A stretch of DNA of 64,000 bases from Bacteroidota bacterium. GTDB lineage: Bacteria > Bacteroidota > Bacteroidia > Chitinophagales > Chitinophagaceae. The notes beneath the pieces are model-generated. The model saw nothing but the letters and a program-made list of their open reading frames with translations. It made no database searches and was not told the origin of the DNA. Location: NCBI GenBank assembly GCA_018267545.1, contig JAFDYG010000031.1, forward strand, positions 1-64,000, written 5' to 3'. A program made the translations under genes and the position numbers. Shown here in pieces: positions 7,530 through 16,233 of the stretch (position 1 is its first letter; each line of letters starts with the position of its first letter).

Positions 7530-10391
7530 ATGAATTTTTGTATAAAGAAGCACGCTGGCATTTTTATCGTAACCTTATTCTCAGGTCTGAGCCTTTTTTC
7601 ACAGGTAAAAGATACTACAGCAGTAGGATCTGTCAAAGGGTCGGTCAAGGATACGGCGCTTAACTATTTCCTACAGTCGGCTTCTGTTACGATCAATAGA
7701 GCCAGTGACGGTACCCTCATTGCTTATTCGATGACGAATGGATTGGGCGAATTTAGTTTAAAAGGCATTCCCACCGGTCTGTTGTTGAAAATAAGCGTAA
7801 GCTATGTCGGCTATAGGACGGTCTCTCAGTCCTTCCGCATTCCGGCGGATAATCCATGTTTCAACATCGGAAGGATCGACCTGGTAAAAGGCACGGAGCA
7901 CTCGGAAGATAGCGTTATCGTAACACCCCCTCCCGTTCGTATGAAAGGCGATACGTTGGAATTCAGCGCCGCTGCGTTTTCTCTGGATAAGAATGCGGTA
8001 GCGGAGGATCTGTTGAAAAAGCTGCCTGGCGTCATCCTGTGGGGTGACGGCACCATCACGGTCAACGGCAAGCAGATAAGCAAGCTGCTGGTGGATGGAA
8101 AACCTTTTTTTGGCGGAGACACAAAGGTAGCCACGCAAAACATCCCCAAGAGCTCCATTGATAAGATCCAGGTTTATCAGGAACAGCTGAATATCTTCGA
8201 CCCCCTGGACTCGACTTCGACCATCAATATAAAATTGAGAAAGAACAAGCAATCGGGGTATTTCGGCGCATTATCCGCGGGAGGCGGAACGGATGGCAGA
8301 TACGAGCTTGGCGCAAACAACAGCCTTTTCTCCCCCAGGTCTCAGTATGCGCTTGTCGGGCAGGGTAATAATATCAACAAGACGGCAGGCGATGTCGGAA
8401 CGCTATTGAGAAATAATACGTATAAAGGCGTTGGCGTCCGTGTGGAGTATCAACCCGATTTTAGTTTGCAGGGCCGCAATCAGTCATCATCCGGCGGCTT
8501 TTTGTATTCGCATGACTTTAGTCCCGTCTATAATGACTATGAAAAAAATCAGCTATTGGTGAATTCGTTTATCAATCATAATGACAATATAACGATAAAG
8601 AACACGCAGACAGTCAGCTATATTGGGAGCCAATCCGCTCTGACCCAGGACAATAGCGATAATTTAAAGAGTACCATCGAAACAAGGAATCTGAATGGCC
8701 GCTATGTGAAACATAAAGGAGAAAACACATTGACGCTGAATGGCGCTTACAACGATAAAAAGAACAGCATTCAGGATTCGGGCAGAAATGAGGTTCGTGG
8801 TTCCGGAGGCGCCCTGATCAGCGGGGATCTCGAGCACGATAGCAGCGTAAACAGGTCGCATGCGTTCGACTTTAAGAGCTCTTTCGATCACAATGGTTTT
8901 TCAACGGCCAACACACACAAGCTGACGACCTGGGATATCACCCATTCCATCTCCATAAGATCGGGTAAGAAGGACAGTGCTGTACAAACGGATTTTACGA
9001 GTGTTCCCGATCCTTTATTGAATCGGTCCTATGACAGGAGATATGATAATGATGCCCGGACGGTCAATCAGACCTTATCTATGCGGCTGGGCGATTTCTC
9101 GTCCTGGTTGTTTTCAGGCAACAGACGGTTCGCAGGCTTTCATATCCAGCTAAAGAATGATTTGAGCTACAATATTGCCAACCAGGATAATGCGATCAGG
9201 GATCGGGACCCCCTTTCCAAAACCTATGTTATCAATACTTATCTCACCACCAATAGCCGGTATACGGTTCTGAACGAGGTCCCCGATCTGAGATTGGGGA
9301 AAACCTTTTTTAACGTTCTGGCAAACAGGTACCAAAAAGAGCTTTCGCTCTATGCGGATGCTCGGGCGCAGTTGTACAACGAGAGAAATGCTTCGACACA
9401 TAAATTTCAGGAATTCGATAATACGTATCGCCAATGGATTCCGTCAGCAGGCGTAGAATACACTAATTTCCGGTATGGGGAGCTGCTCGATAAATATAAT
9501 TTGAACTTCGACCTGTCGTATGATTACCCCACGGTCGACCAACGGGCCGCTCTTATCGACAGCTCCAACATCTATAGTTTAAGAGGGGGCAATTTGTTGC
9601 TGATGCCAATGAAAAAGTATGAGCTTTCCGCAAAGTTCAGACACGACAGTTACCGGCTGAAAAATACATTTGCTTACGGAGCAGGTCTGCTGGGAGGAAT
9701 AAGGGACCATTATTTTGCAGACAGCGCCATCATAGATCAGTCGGGTCGATATACTTATTATACGGTGAATTTAAACGGAAACAAATATTTGACGATGAAC
9801 TTGTTTTTGAATAAGGCCTTTGTTTCCAATTCCCATCAGGTCCAGATTAGTCTGATTTCCGTAGCTCAATTATCCCGGACCCCGGGCTATTTACAAAATG
9901 CAGTCGATAATAAGGCCCGTCTTAATACCACCGATCTGTTTCTAAACTCGGATACTTTATCCGTCTACTATACTCTGGGGGACATCTTTTCCGCGAACCT
10001 CATTCAGAGTATCTCTTATTTCAGGTCCCGGCAAAAAGGGTTGTACAGTTCGGTATTTGCCAATACGCAATCGATAAGCCGGCTGGGTATCGGAGTAAAT
10101 TTTACGAAGAAATTCTCACTCTATAGCAATGTTAGTTATAATTCGTCGGTAACATCCGGGTCAGGGGCTGCCAGCTATCGCTTCACGCTCTGGAACGCCT
10201 CGGCCTTATATCGATTCTTGCCGGCCAATAATCTCGAATTGAAAGTATCCGCTTTGGACCTTTTGAATCAAAATAAAGGAGTGATCAACTACGGAAATAA
10301 TCTGTCCTACACGCACGGCACGGTCAATCTATTGCACCAATATTTTATGATGACGCTTACTTATTATCCTAGAAAATTCGGTAAAAAATAG
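7530..10391 (+). CDS. TonB-receptor-like outer membrane beta-barrel protein
   Basis: A 953-residue outer-membrane protein. A signal peptide (to about residue 25) is followed by a carboxypeptidase regulatory-like domain (GSVKGSVKDTALNYFLQSAS to about residue 110). A plug-like region follows (KLPGVILWGDGTITVNGKQI, then NIPKSSIDKIQVYQEQ), and then about 700 residues of alternating barrel strands of the OMP_b-brl_3 type. It ends ...LTYYPRKFGKK. Members of this group look like TonB-dependent receptors but their substrates are mostly unknown. Being two bases after the propeller gene and divergent from the peptide operon, it may handle export, uptake or display of the small peptide; this is inference from position only. 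Confidence 0.85.
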   Translation: MNFCIKKHAGIFIVTLFSGLSLFSQVKDTTAVGSVKGSVKDTALNYFLQSASVTINRASDGTLIAYSMTNGLGEFSLKGIPTGLLLKISVSYVGYRTVSQSFRIPADNPCFNIGRIDLVKGTEHSEDSVIVTPPPVRMKGDTLEFSAAAFSLDKNAVAEDLLKKLPGVILWGDGTITVNGKQISKLLVDGKPFFGGDTKVATQNIPKSSIDKIQVYQEQLNIFDPLDSTSTINIKLRKNKQSGYFGALSAGGGTDGRYELGANNSLFSPRSQYALVGQGNNINKTAGDVGTLLRNNTYKGVGVRVEYQPDFSLQGRNQSSSGGFLYSHDFSPVYNDYEKNQLLVNSFINHNDNITIKNTQTVSYIGSQSALTQDNSDNLKSTIETRNLNGRYVKHKGENTLTLNGAYNDKKNSIQDSGRNEVRGSGGALISGDLEHDSSVNRSHAFDFKSSFDHNGFSTANTHKLTTWDITHSISIRSGKKDSAVQTDFTSVPDPLLNRSYDRRYDNDARTVNQTLSMRLGDFSSWLFSGNRRFAGFHIQLKNDLSYNIANQDNAIRDRDPLSKTYVINTYLTTNSRYTVLNEVPDLRLGKTFFNVLANRYQKELSLYADARAQLYNERNASTHKFQEFDNTYRQWIPSAGVEYTNFRYGELLDKYNLNFDLSYDYPTVDQRAALIDSSNIYSLRGGNLLLMPMKKYELSAKFRHDSYRLKNTFAYGAGLLGGIRDHYFADSAIIDQSGRYTYYTVNLNGNKYLTMNLFLNKAFVSNSHQVQISLISVAQLSRTPGYLQNAVDNKARLNTTDLFLNSDTLSVYYTLGDIFSANLIQSISYFRSRQKGLYSSVFANTQSISRLGIGVNFTKKFSLYSNVSYNSSVTSGSGAASYRFTLWNASALYRFLPANNLELKVSALDLLNQNKGVINYGNNLSYTHGTVNLLHQYFMMTLTYYPRKFGKK

Positions 10392-10396
10392 CTGGC

Positions 10397-10895
10397 ATGT
10401 TCAATCCCTTCAAAAAGAAACTCCCCCACTGCGATAAACTTTTTTCCTCCTATATCGCCCCATGGCTTCCCGACGCCTATTATCGGGAAATGACACGCCC
10501 GGATATGTACACAATCTCCGGCTATGAAGGAAAACCATTGGACCTGAACGAAATTCAATACCTACCCGAAGAATGCAGTTGATAAATACTACGATAGAGA
10601 AAAAATAAGAAATCTTATAAAAAGAAGCGACCCGACCGATTTCTCTAACGACTATCTCGTTTCAGTTTGCGAGTTTGGCGCAACATTGGGGAAATTATTT
10701 GCAGAACAAGCTGGATTCGGATGGCTATACTCACAGCCCTACTTTAACTCGATCATCGTTCACCAGGAAACGGGATACGGGATAACGGTTTTGGACTGTG
10801 CAGTAAAAAAGTTTAGTGAGTATGGGTGGGATGATGGATTCGCGGGGAAATTTTATGCCGCTCTTGAGGCGGTAAAACACAAAGACACTCCCTAA
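10397..10895 (+). pseudogene. Hypothetical gene split by a +1 frameshift
   Basis: An ATG at 10397 opens a frame ending ...DLNEIQYLPEECS at a stop (10580-10582). The downstream frame, one base off, continues the protein: KNAVDKYYDREKIRNL...CEFGATLGKLFAEQAGFGW and runs to a stop at 10895. Removing one C from the CCC at 10565-10567 restores one frame reading ...QYLPKNAVDKYYDREK, a product of about 165 residues. The break is therefore a homopolymer indel, either a real mutation or a sequencing error. The family is not recognised; the content (WLYSQPYFNSIIVHQETGYG) looks cytoplasmic and globular. It follows the barrel gene by five bases and meets the next gene tail to tail. Confidence 0.7.
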
Positions 10896-11591
10896 TCAAC
10901 AAATCAGCAACAACCTCTTCTCCCCAGCTTTCTCCTTCGGCGCACGATGCAGGCAGGGGAGCACCCGACTTTCAGGATGATCCACCGCCAGCCTCCATAA
11001 GTGACCCACGCCTAAATTTATTATACCCGCATCAGGATCTGCCTGATAATGCAGATCAAAAAAATACTCACTTAAAAACGATTCAAAACCCTCCTCCCCC
11101 CCATTATATAGTTTTTTCAGCTCATCACGTATTTCCGGAATAAGCACTTTCTTTCTGCCTTGAGAATTTGGCAATATTTCACTCGGCTCGCCATAATAAG
11201 TGCACAAAAAAGTATCAGTTGGTACAGGAGAACGATCTACATGAAAAGAATAAACATCGGTTGGAAAAAACGGGTATGCTTCATCCCGGTCATAGTGACT
11301 GATCACATTAAGCACAGGCGACGCACCATAAACTTTCAATGCCTCCATGTCATTTAAAAGAATTTCACGCGCAGCCTGCCCTCGTTCACTCAACCGAAGC
11401 TCACGAAGCTCCTCTTCTCCAATTACCGTTATATTCCCATCAAGCTCTACCTTTTCAACGATTTCAGAGAAATTACCCATCAGTTCACGAGTCCAGCAAA
11501 TCGCATTGATTACTCCTGTAAATGGCGTAGAAACAAGATCTCGAAAACTCGTAACATAGTGAATCTGATTCTCAGTCAGGGGTTGGTTCAT
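10896..11591 (-). CDS. DUF1826-like protein
   Basis: A 231-residue cytoplasmic protein. The early INAICWTREL segment, the central YSFHVDRSPVPTDTFLCTYYG and the late CLHRAP resemble the DUF1826 family, in which an FHxD...CTY...HRSP arrangement is conserved; the assignment is by memory of the motif and is moderate. Those His, Asp and Cys residues could bind a metal. The start overlaps the end of the upstream esterase gene by four bases (ATGA), so the two are translationally coupled. The stop abuts the stop of the frameshifted gene on the other strand. Confidence 0.6.
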   Translation of the reverse strand: MNQPLTENQIHYVTSFRDLVSTPFTGVINAICWTRELMGNFSEIVEKVELDGNITVIGEEELRELRLSERGQAAREILLNDMEALKVYGASPVLNVISHYDRDEAYPFFPTDVYSFHVDRSPVPTDTFLCTYYGEPSEILPNSQGRKKVLIPEIRDELKKLYNGGEEGFESFLSEYFFDLHYQADPDAGIINLGVGHLWRLAVDHPESRVLPCLHRAPKEKAGEKRLLLIC

Positions 11592-12433
11592 TTTTCTTTC
11601 CAGTCTTTAAAAATAAATCTTAACGCATCATAATAGGCGGTAACAGGTTCCGTCATGTGTGTTTCCGTAGGATAGTATTTGTAAGTTCGCACAAGGCCTT
11701 TTATCTTTCTCACGGATAGTAATGAATCGAATGTCAATAGGTTTGTATGAAAAGTGCTTGAGTCGTCCATCCCTTCGTTTCCGTCACTGTAAAAAAGTGT
11801 TTTGTACAGCACAGTCCCCTCCCGTAATCTTTTGTCAGCCAGCTTTAATACATATTCTCTGTCCCACCAGAATGAAGGGCTGATTGCAACATACGCATCG
11901 AACATGCCAGGATGAGTAAGTAAGCAGTTGATCGAAGCAATACCTCCGAATGAGTGACCGGCCAATATTTTGTAGGAAATCGTTTTATAATTTGAATCGA
12001 CATACGGGATGAGCTCCTGGGATATAAATTGTAAAAATTTCTCATTGCCGCCGCTAGGCCTCATCCATGACGTTGCGCTTGTATCAGGCTTTCCATAATA
12101 ATTAAAGATACTTTCTGATGGCGTCAGATCCCGGGTGCGTTTTGTATTGGCAACCCCCACCACGATCATTTGAGGAATTGCTTTAACATCCCATCGGCTA
12201 AGATAGTCGGCGTACTGGGCAAGCATATCAAAATGGCTTTCCCCATCCATTAAATATAAAACAGGAAATCGTTTATTTATATTACTGCTATCCGGCTTCG
12301 GGTAATGTATATATACCGTCCGATTTTCTTGCAATATTTTCGAGGCAATGATAACTACATCCCCCGGCATCGTCTTTTGTGCTTTTGCCTGAACCGAAAA
12401 AAGCAGAAGCAATATTACCAGTGCTTTAGCCAT
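11588..12433 (-). CDS. Secreted alpha/beta-hydrolase, putative esterase (Fes/PF00756 type)
   Basis: A 281-residue protein with a signal peptide (MAKALVILLLLFSVQAKAQ). The PF00756 esterase fold is indicated by PVLYLMDGESHFDMLA, IVVGVANTKRTRDLTPS, the nucleophile elbow AGHSFGGIASIN, an acidic residue in FYSDGNEGMDDS and the likely catalytic His in YPTETHMTE. Relatives cleave siderophore esters, acyl esters or feruloyl-polysaccharide links; the substrate here cannot be read from sequence. It acts outside the cytoplasm. It overlaps the DUF1826-like gene by four bases. It is divergent from the glycosyltransferase at 12608. Confidence 0.85.
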   Translation of the reverse strand: MAKALVILLLLFSVQAKAQKTMPGDVVIIASKILQENRTVYIHYPKPDSSNINKRFPVLYLMDGESHFDMLAQYADYLSRWDVKAIPQMIVVGVANTKRTRDLTPSESIFNYYGKPDTSATSWMRPSGGNEKFLQFISQELIPYVDSNYKTISYKILAGHSFGGIASINCLLTHPGMFDAYVAISPSFWWDREYVLKLADKRLREGTVLYKTLFYSDGNEGMDDSSTFHTNLLTFDSLLSVRKIKGLVRTYKYYPTETHMTEPVTAYYDALRFIFKDWKEK

Positions 12434-12607
12434 ATTAGCTATTGTTTTTATTTCTACCGTTCCAATTTAAAGAAAAACACGCTTACATTCATTACTCAAA
12501 CGCTTCAAATCACTCTCTACAGGAGCCGAAACGTCTGGAGAACCCCAATTTTATGCCTTTGGTCAAAATTTGCCAGGGGTCTACCCGAATCTTTCTATCT
12601 TTTTTCC

Positions 12608-14188
12608 ATGAAACCAACCCACCTTCTTTATCTCCTTGCATTGATCAAGCTGATCTTGCCCTTCTTCCTTCAATCCCCCGTCTGGGAACCTCACCGCGAT
12701 GAGTTTCTTTACCTTGCGGAGGCGCGGCACATGGCTTGGGGATACATGGAGGCTCCCCCTCTTCTCTCCATCTTAGCCTGGCTGACGAACCTGATGGGCG
12801 GCGCGATGTGGACGATCAAGATCTGGCCTTCACTGGCGGGCGCTCTGACCTACCTCCTCACAGGCCGGCTGGTGCTCCACCTGGGCGGTCGTTGGTTCGC
12901 CCTGGTTTTGGCCTGGATGCCTTTCATGGCGGGCGCCTGGCTCAGAATGCATTTTCTCTTCCAGCCGAATTTCCTTGATATATTCTGCTGGACTGCGATG
13001 GCTTATGGGCTGGTCCGGTTTCAACAGACTGAAAAACCGATGCATCTCTATGTCGCGGGCATCAGCCTTGGCCTCGGCATGCTCAGCAAATACACTATGG
13101 CCTTTTATGGCACAGGTTTGCTGGCTGGCCTGTTGCTTGTCCGCGATAAAAAGGTCCTCGGCAACCGCCATTTTTATTATGCCATGGGCCTTGGCTTTCT
13201 GCTTTTCCTGCCGAATCTTCTCTGGCAGGTACTCCATGGCTTTCCGATCGTCTACCATATGAAGACCCTCCAGGATAGCCAGCTTCAATACCTGAGTTCC
13301 TGGACTTTCCTCACCGACCAGCTGCTTTATAATGCAGCCACCCTCTTTACCTGGGTGACGGGCCTCATCTGGGCTGCACGTACGAAGCAGTATAGTTTTA
13401 TAAGCTGGGCATTTTTCATCACACTCGGACTCCTGATGATAGGACATGGAAAAAGCTATTACTCGCAAGGAGCCTACCCCGTCCTGTTCGCATTCGGCGC
13501 TCCCCGGCTGGAAGCCTGGGCGAACCGATGGTGGAGGATAGGCATGGTTGCCTTCAGCCTCTTCATAGGCGTTCGTCTGGTACCCCTCCTTCTTCCATTC
13601 AAGTCCCCGGCTCCTCTGGCCGAATACTACGTCCATCACCCCCTGGCCCGTAAAATAGGAGCCCTCCGCTGGGGAGACCTCCAGGACCATTCCCTGCCCC
13701 AGGACTTCGCAGATATGCTCTCCTGGGAGGAGATGACCCAAAAGGTAGCCAGGGCATATGCTTCCCTTGACAGCACGGAAAAAGCCCATACGCTGCTATT
13801 CTGCGATAATTATGGTGAAGCAGGATCGGTAAACTATTACGGACCGAAATACCACCTGCCGCTGGCATACAGCGATAATGCCAGTTTCCTCTACTGGATG
13901 CCCAAGGACTACGACCGGTTCGACGTACTGCTGCTCGTTACGGACGATCGGCAGGAGATGCAGCACCGCTTCATCAAAGAATTCAAAGAGGCCCGGCTGG
14001 TAGACAGCATCGCAAACCCTTATGCTATCGAAAACGGGTCGCTGATCATCCTGCTGAAGGGACCAAGCGATGCGTTCCGGGAAGCATTCAGGAATAAAAT
14101 CGAGCTGAGCAGGCTGAAGACTACCGCACATGGTGCCGTCCAGACACTGAAACCCAATCCCCTGGACAAAGGTGGCTCTTTGCATTGA
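12608..14188 (+). CDS. GT-C family glycosyltransferase (ArnT/PMT-like)
   Basis: A 526-residue integral membrane protein. The ATG at 12608 is chosen because an earlier in-frame start at 12305 would read antisense through the esterase gene and lacks sense. The first helix is followed by WEPHRDEFLYLAEARHMAWGY, the acidic DE motif of GT-C enzymes in the first external loop. About ten hydrophobic helices and SKYTMAFYGTGLLAG follow, then a C-terminal soluble domain (KAHTLLFCDNYGEAGSVNYYG). Such enzymes (PF13231) transfer sugars from polyprenyl-phosphate donors to lipids or proteins on the outer side of the inner membrane. No lipid-A genes are adjacent, so the acceptor is unknown. Confidence 0.85.
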   Translation: MKPTHLLYLLALIKLILPFFLQSPVWEPHRDEFLYLAEARHMAWGYMEAPPLLSILAWLTNLMGGAMWTIKIWPSLAGALTYLLTGRLVLHLGGRWFALVLAWMPFMAGAWLRMHFLFQPNFLDIFCWTAMAYGLVRFQQTEKPMHLYVAGISLGLGMLSKYTMAFYGTGLLAGLLLVRDKKVLGNRHFYYAMGLGFLLFLPNLLWQVLHGFPIVYHMKTLQDSQLQYLSSWTFLTDQLLYNAATLFTWVTGLIWAARTKQYSFISWAFFITLGLLMIGHGKSYYSQGAYPVLFAFGAPRLEAWANRWWRIGMVAFSLFIGVRLVPLLLPFKSPAPLAEYYVHHPLARKIGALRWGDLQDHSLPQDFADMLSWEEMTQKVARAYASLDSTEKAHTLLFCDNYGEAGSVNYYGPKYHLPLAYSDNASFLYWMPKDYDRFDVLLLVTDDRQEMQHRFIKEFKEARLVDSIANPYAIENGSLIILLKGPSDAFREAFRNKIELSRLKTTAHGAVQTLKPNPLDKGGSLH

Positions 14189-14261
14189 AGAGCCGCCCCC
14201 TTCCCCAAAAAAAACCTTTATCAACGATGACCTGCAATGGCTGCAAATTCAACATAATCCA

Positions 14262-15728
14262 TTATATCCCCCATACTTTTATTGTTCCATCATAAGAAGC
14301 ACTAATAATTTTATTATCCCCCAATTGCTCGACAGCCTGTACGAAATTCTGATGCCTTAGCTCAGTAAGCAATCGCCCATCAAAACGCCAAATCTTTATC
14401 ATATTATCCTCACCCCCAGTAACCAAAGTGTCTCCGTTGATAATTTTTATAGTTCTGATGATACCGGTATGAGCGGCAAAAGTGAATATCGACTCTTCCT
14501 GGTAATCCTCTCCCAACGACCGCACAGAAACCCTGCCGCTTAAACTCCCACTAATCAATTGCCCCTTGGAGGAATGAAAATCCAGGCTTATAACCGGTTC
14601 ATTATCGAAAAATGTTGCAAGCAATCGCCCGCTTCCAATCTCCCATAGTTTGATGGAATTGTCTTCTGAACAGGAAGCAATGGTGTTTTCATCCAGTTTT
14701 ATCACTTTCCAGACCCAGTTGCTATGCCCGGTCAAAGTCCTCAGGACTTCCCCCTCGACGTTAGCAATGGTGATCATATTATCGCCGCCTCCTGAAGCAA
14801 AGGTGCTATCTGTGATACGACACAGTGAAAGCACGATAGCAGAATGAATTTTTATTTTGTTTACGGCCTGGTAATTCTTCCAGATAATAATGTATTGATC
14901 TCTAGAGCCCGAAATAAAGGTGTCATTATTCATCTTCTCCATACATAAAATGGAGTTTTGATGCTCTTTGAGCGACTGCCTTTCTTCCCCGTCGATGGTC
15001 CACACCTTAATGCTGGTATCACGGCCACCGCTTAAAATTGTATTGTCATCGAATTTTAATAATGACCAAATGTACCCCAGGTGGCCGGAAAAGGGGCCAC
15101 TTCCTTGCATGCCGCCGGAAATCCTTAAATATAGGATATCGCTTCTTAACACAAATTTTTCGCCTTCCGATAGCACTTCACCTTCATGCCATACATTATG
15201 ATCGAAAACGATCAGGTCGCCTTGTTTGGGAACATAGGCTGCCCATACCTCATCGGTTTCTTTTGTTTTGAAGAATAATGTTCTGCCGCCCTTAAATTCT
15301 TCCGCACCATTCAGGTAGATCATAAAGGTGAGCTTGGATTGAACAGCATCATTCCTGTAGTGAATGCCATCGAGATGACGGTGGAAATACTGGTTGGAGG
15401 AATACTTGCAGAATCGAAGCCTGCTATTCAGTTCCTTTAGCTGCCAAGTGCCGTTTTCTGCCTGAATAGAAGAGTCGATTTCGATTGTCGCAGGCAGATA
15501 AGGTTTAACCTTTTGAAATAATGTATTGGCCAGCCCTTCGTCGTTGAGCACAAAACGGTCATTATTTCTGTAATAGGTGGGATAATTGGCCTTGGCTTGC
15601 TGAAACGATTTTTTTACAGTGGGGGTCAACAATTCTTCACATTCCGCTTTTGAGAACAAAGAACGCACTACAAAACAGGTAAAGGTGGAATCGGGTAAAA
15701 TATCTTCCACCGATAATTCAGGGTTCAT
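14262..15728 (-). CDS. 2OG-Fe(II) dioxygenase fused to a seven-bladed WD40 propeller
   Basis: A 488-residue protein without a signal peptide. Residues 1-200 form a prolyl-4-hydroxylase-like 2-oxoglutarate/Fe(II) dioxygenase: iron ligands H118 and D120 (FHRHLDG), distal H181 (VWHEGE), 2OG-binding R195 (FVLRSD), and the strand SKLTFMIYLNGAEEFKGGRT. From about residue 212 seven WD40 blades follow, each with the GH..V...LSGG.D..IK.W type, such as GHLGYIWSLLKFDDNT and GHSNWVWKVIKLDENT; the last ends SYDGTIKVWGI at the C-terminus, closing a seven-blade ring. The propeller probably recruits the hydroxylation target. The combination is unusual. The gene stands alone, convergent with the glycosyltransferase. 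Confidence 0.88.
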   Translation of the reverse strand: MNPELSVEDILPDSTFTCFVVRSLFSKAECEELLTPTVKKSFQQAKANYPTYYRNNDRFVLNDEGLANTLFQKVKPYLPATIEIDSSIQAENGTWQLKELNSRLRFCKYSSNQYFHRHLDGIHYRNDAVQSKLTFMIYLNGAEEFKGGRTLFFKTKETDEVWAAYVPKQGDLIVFDHNVWHEGEVLSEGEKFVLRSDILYLRISGGMQGSGPFSGHLGYIWSLLKFDDNTILSGGRDTSIKVWTIDGEERQSLKEHQNSILCMEKMNNDTFISGSRDQYIIIWKNYQAVNKIKIHSAIVLSLCRITDSTFASGGGDNMITIANVEGEVLRTLTGHSNWVWKVIKLDENTIASCSEDNSIKLWEIGSGRLLATFFDNEPVISLDFHSSKGQLISGSLSGRVSVRSLGEDYQEESIFTFAAHTGIIRTIKIINGDTLVTGGEDNMIKIWRFDGRLLTELRHQNFVQAVEQLGDNKIISASYDGTIKVWGI

Positions 15729-15822
15729 ATGAATCGTATTACGAAATCAGAGACTAAACTTACAAAGGAGCTCAAATCTTTCCAAATTTGGCTCAGAAAA
15801 TACCCCTGGTCAGTTTCGTTAC

Positions 15823-16200
15823 CTACGATTCTTCCCGCACCCATTGAGACAGATCATCAACCGGTCTCGGCATCCTCGCTTCCAGCCATTCTGCCAGAAG
15901 CATAGGTGAAAAATCCTGATTAGTCGATTCAATAATCCACGACAGAAAATCTTTAGGCCCCCCGTTTAAATAGGAAGGAGGGGAGACTGGATAAAACCTT
16001 GTCGGCAACCGATCATTTATCGACAGATAGTTTATAATATTTCCCAATTCCTGGACGACATTCCACGCGAGCGGATGATCTATGTCGATTTTAAATTTTA
16101 TCCACCATAGACCATCTTCATAATGTCCAGAGCCTATTCCGACTTTAATAGCCGGCACTTTTTCAATAAAATCTAATAAATCAGCAAAATCATTATTCAA
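15823..16200 (-). CDS. Small cytoplasmic hypothetical protein
   Basis: A 125-residue acidic protein (NNDFADLLDFIEKVPAIKVG...LSQWVREES) with no signal, helix or known motif. The frame begins with TTG at 16200, since no ATG is available in frame near the start; the TTG follows the FtsX permease stop by 33 bases on the same strand. Size, acidity and aromatic-rich segments (YEDGLWWIKFKID) are reminiscent of immunity-like or SUKH-like accessory proteins, but I cannot place it in a family. Confidence 0.6.
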   Translation of the reverse strand: MNNDFADLLDFIEKVPAIKVGIGSGHYEDGLWWIKFKIDIDHPLAWNVVQELGNIINYLSINDRLPTRFYPVSPPSYLNGGPKDFLSWIIESTNQDFSPMLLAEWLEARMPRPVDDLSQWVREES

Positions 16201-16233
16201 GCCTTATGAATTTAATGGGTAAACTTACAATTT

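Noticed and set aside
10560-10580. Programmed +1 frameshift
   Set aside because: No slippery site with a following stop in the right register or a pseudoknot is visible; a one-base indel in CCC explains it more simply.
12305-12607. Upstream extension of the glycosyltransferase
   Set aside because: It overlaps the esterase start on the other strand and codes for no signal or domain; the ATG at 12608 begins the first membrane helix.
12830-13789. Minus-strand open frame of 319 residues
   Set aside because: It is the shadow of the GT-C glycosyltransferase; it has no coherent hydrophobic or domain pattern.
14174-14194. Inverted repeat over the glycosyltransferase stop as a terminator
   Set aside because: GGCTCTT/AAGAGCC can pair, but no T-run follows on the plus strand, and the A-run lies on the wrong side for a terminator.
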